Shown here: in pieces, positions 34,213 through 35,917 of the stretch | How positions within the stretch are numbered: position 1 is the stretch's first letter | How the letters are laid out: every line of letters begins with the position of its first letter | Notes under the pieces: generated by a model | Seen by the model: the letters and a program-made list of their open reading frames with translations, nothing else | Database searches by the model: none | What the model was told of the DNA's origin: nothing | Assembly: GCA_035551995.1 (NCBI GenBank) | Contig: DASZME010000026.1 | Location: forward strand, 1-35,917 | Reading direction: 5' to 3' | DNA: 35,917 bases | From: RYN-428 sp035551995 | Lineage (GTDB): Bacteria > Planctomycetota > Phycisphaerae > Tepidisphaerales > Tepidisphaeraceae | Program-made: the position numbers and the translations under genes

Positions 34213-34299
34213 CGCTAAACGCAGCGGCGCTACGACAAGCTGAAAATGCCGCAAGCCTCGCCTCGGGCGTCAAATAACCTTGCGAGATTACGCCTTCTA

Positions 34300-34426
34300 C
34301 TCCCTCGCCCGGTAATCCGGGAGAGGGGTGGGGAGAGGGTTTTTTGGAGAGACGCGAGTCACGAAAAAATCCGGCCCTTCCAAGAAATCCTCACCCTTCC
34401 CTCTCCCGGAGTACCGGGCGAGGGTA
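34300..34426. repeat. Large inverted repeat built on CCCTCGCCCGG...CCGGGAGAGGG
   Basis: Positions 34302-34327 and 34399-34424 are reverse complements at 25 of 26 bases, and each half is itself an imperfect palindrome (CCCTCGCCCGG/CCGGGAGAGGG). The similarity continues inward to about 47 bp per arm, including GGGTGAGG- and TTTCTTGGA-like words. It could fold as one long hairpin with a loop of about 30 bases, or as two small ones. Confidence 0.75.
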
Positions 34427-34497
34427 TGTAAAAAAACGCGCGTGATCGGGCAACGCTATTTAGCTTTCATCAGCCTTTTCTCTTGGCCGCTCCTCGG

Positions 34498-35388
34498 TCA
34501 ACCACGAATAAGCGGTCGCACAGCATCGTCCGCCAATCGCTCAATCAACGAACGGGCCGATCGTTCCGTCTCCGCTGTCTCACTTAAATTCGCGCCGGCC
34601 AGACGTTCGTGCAGTTGCAGGACCGCGGCCATCACGCAGGGTTCGACCGCGGCGGCTTGCATCGTCGCGACGACTTGCGACATCTCCTCCACCCGCCGAT
34701 TCGCATGCTCGGCATAGGTCGGAAGCATTCGATCGACGATGCCCATAACGCCGGGATAAATTGCGGAGCACGCGCCCAGAAAGTCCGGAAGCATGCCGCG
34801 GCTGTCGGCCGTCAGGGCGATTTCGACGAACAGGGCGCACAGTCCTTTCGAGACGCCGCTGAGCAGCATTTTCATGGCGGAAGCCTGCCCGATTTCCGAG
34901 CCGAGCGCACTGACGCGCAATGAATCGCCGAGGATCGCCGATATTTCGCCGCAGCGCGGACCGCTAATGAACAGCGTGGCGGTGGTCGCCAGATTTCTTG
35001 CCAGCCCGTTGATCGCGCCGTCGACGAATCCCACGCCGTGATGCGCGAATCCGCCGGCCATCGTTTCGACCAGGTCGGGGCCGATCGAGTTGACGTCCAG
35101 ATAGAGCGCGTTTTTCGGCGCCTGATGAGCGAGTCGGCAATACGAGTCGGCCACGTCTTGCGCCGCGGACGGCGTGACGGCCGAGATCACCAGGTCCGCC
35201 GCGCCGACCACGGCTTGCAGCGTCGGTAAAACGGAGATGCCTGCCGCGCGGCATCGTTGCGTTGATTTGGCGCCGCGGCCTTGCAGCGTGGTGACGACGC
35301 GCGCGCCGCGGCTGGACAACAGCGACGCCAGCGCCGTTCCCATCTCGCCGGGATACAGCACGGCGATCGTTTTTGGTGACGGCGTCAT
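34498..35388 (-). CDS. NAD(P)-dependent beta-hydroxyacid dehydrogenase-like protein with DUF1932 domain
   Basis: ATG 35388 has GGAG six bases upstream and gives 296 residues. The N-terminal Rossmann domain starts TIAVLYPGEMGTALASLLSSRGARVVT, matching the 6-phosphogluconate/3-hydroxyisobutyrate dehydrogenase fold; the dinucleotide loop is YPGEMG instead of GxGxxG. DLVISAVTPSAAQDVA and YLDVNSIGPDLVETMAG follow. The C-terminal half (about 180-260, with SAMKMLLSGVSKGLCALFVEIALTADSRGM) is like DUF1932, and Lys in SAMKML is where the catalytic lysine of this family sits. It probably oxidises a hydroxy acid; the substrate is unknown. The start overlaps the stop of the O-antigen-ligase-like gene as ATGA, so the two are translationally coupled. 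Confidence 0.82.
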   Translation of the reverse strand: MTPSPKTIAVLYPGEMGTALASLLSSRGARVVTTLQGRGAKSTQRCRAAGISVLPTLQAVVGAADLVISAVTPSAAQDVADSYCRLAHQAPKNALYLDVNSIGPDLVETMAGGFAHHGVGFVDGAINGLARNLATTATLFISGPRCGEISAILGDSLRVSALGSEIGQASAMKMLLSGVSKGLCALFVEIALTADSRGMLPDFLGACSAIYPGVMGIVDRMLPTYAEHANRRVEEMSQVVATMQAAAVEPCVMAAVLQLHERLAGANLSETAETERSARSLIERLADDAVRPLIRG

Positions 35389-35915
35389 GGCTCGCTCCAT
35401 CTTGCGGCGATCGCAGGTAAGGCGGAGGCGATCGTCGCCGGGGTCTTTGTCGAAGGATCGCGCCATCCGTGTGAGATCCAGCGGATGCTTTGCGCGCGGG
35501 CGGCTTGAAGATCAGGCGCCGACCGCTCGATCGGCGGGCGCGGCGCGAACGCGGGCGGAGGTTCCTGAATGGGCACTTTTTCCGGAGATCGGCACAGCGC
35601 CGGCCAGACCGTCAACCACCCCAATGTCATCCAGATCGGCAATAGCTGTTCATAGCTGGTCGTCAGCGTTACGCCGACGATCCAAACAATGAGGATCGCG
35701 GCAAAGGCGACATTTCGGCCAGACGCGTTCCACTGTCTGATCAGATAAATTCCGATCCAAATCGCCACGGCCAGTCCGACCAGTCCCGTTTCATAGATGT
35801 ACGTCAGCGACACGCTCCAGACGGCTTCCAGCCGGGCGATGCGTTTAAGCTCCGGTCCGGTCAGCCCTGAGCCGAACCCAAACAGGACGGTCGGAACATC
35901 GCGATCGACCAGGAG
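35385..35915 (-). CDS. C-terminal part of a probable O-antigen ligase-like membrane protein
   Basis: The frame is open to the right edge of the window, so only the last 176 residues are visible. The fragment has LFGFGSGLTG and SVSLTYIYETGLVGLAVAIWIGIYL, like the conserved loop and following helix of the Wzy/O-antigen ligase family, then two further helices (FAAILIVWIVGVTLTTSY and LGWLTVWPAL) and a Pro/Arg-rich cytoplasmic tail. Family members polymerise or attach surface polysaccharide in the inner membrane. The tail overlaps the start of the dehydrogenase gene by four bases. The family is likely but not certain from a fragment. Confidence 0.6.
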   Translation of the reverse strand, partial: LLVDRDVPTVLFGFGSGLTGPELKRIARLEAVWSVSLTYIYETGLVGLAVAIWIGIYLIRQWNASGRNVAFAAILIVWIVGVTLTTSYEQLLPIWMTLGWLTVWPALCRSPEKVPIQEPPPAFAPRPPIERSAPDLQAARAQSIRWISHGWRDPSTKTPATIASALPAIAARWSEP

Positions 35916-35917
35916 GG

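Larger units (their letters stand above)
34114..34497. other. Repeat-rich spacer between the acyltransferase and dehydrogenase genes
   Basis: A 384-bp stretch with no supported gene. It holds the palindrome at 34197-34212, a large inverted repeat at 34300-34426, and AT-rich runs at about 34340 and 34430. It must include the promoter for the minus-strand acyltransferase operon, but I could not identify one. Confidence 0.6.

Overview
The window (about 60% GC by eye) looks like chromosome from a member of the Planctomycetota, most likely class Phycisphaerae near Tepidisphaerales. The main clue is an N-terminal LE(S/D)R-x-L-(M/L)-S-A motif in two large exported proteins (at 611-2692 and 28652-32077); this motif is typical of secreted proteins in that lineage. 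Other clues are von Willebrand factor A/GATase-like membrane proteins, secreted glycoside hydrolases, transglutaminase-like and DUF3300 proteins, and a poxvirus-like topoisomerase IB. Placement is an inference from protein style, not from a marker gene. No rRNA, tRNA, CRISPR array, integrase or transposase gene was seen.

Layout. 1-4.4 kb: the end of a probable outer-membrane protein, a secreted multidomain GH18 chitinase-like protein, an SDR oxidoreductase on the minus strand and a small unknown protein. 4.6-7.3 kb: a large secreted GH42-like glycosidase. 7.4-9.6 kb: the HslV/HslU protease pair on the minus strand, split by a 237-bp spacer. 9.6-14 kb: a membrane VWA protein converging on an endonuclease-type MutL. 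14.4-18.4 kb: a secreted transglutaminase-like protein, a secreted unknown and topoisomerase IB. 18.3-24.5 kb: a complete tripartite RND efflux operon on the minus strand (inner-membrane pump, periplasmic adaptor, outer-membrane lipoprotein), translationally coupled by two ATGA overlaps. 24.5-25.2 kb: a non-coding island with two copies of a 95-bp element with terminal inverted repeats, plus an inverted pair of another repeat. 25.2-28.5 kb: a tRNA-dihydrouridine synthase with a YlmA/ModF-like ABC ATPase, then a DUF3300 lipoprotein. 28.6-34.1 kb (minus): acyltransferase 3, an RraA-like aldolase and a phosphoesterase with eight Ig-like repeats. 34.1-34.5 kb: a second repeat-rich spacer. 34.5-35.9 kb (minus): an NAD-dependent dehydrogenase overlapping the end of an O-antigen-ligase-like gene that leaves the window.

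Functionally this is mostly ordinary chromosome: protein quality control, DNA repair and topology, tRNA modification, envelope export and secreted polysaccharide-active enzymes. HslV/HslU, the RND set and Dus/ABC are the only groups where working together or co-expression is well supported. I found no convincing new defence or biosynthetic system. The least explained signals are non-coding: the 95-bp elements near 24.65 and 25.0 kb, the dispersed GCCCCGC/GCGGGGC palindrome in four spacers, and the large inverted repeat at 34.3-34.43 kb.
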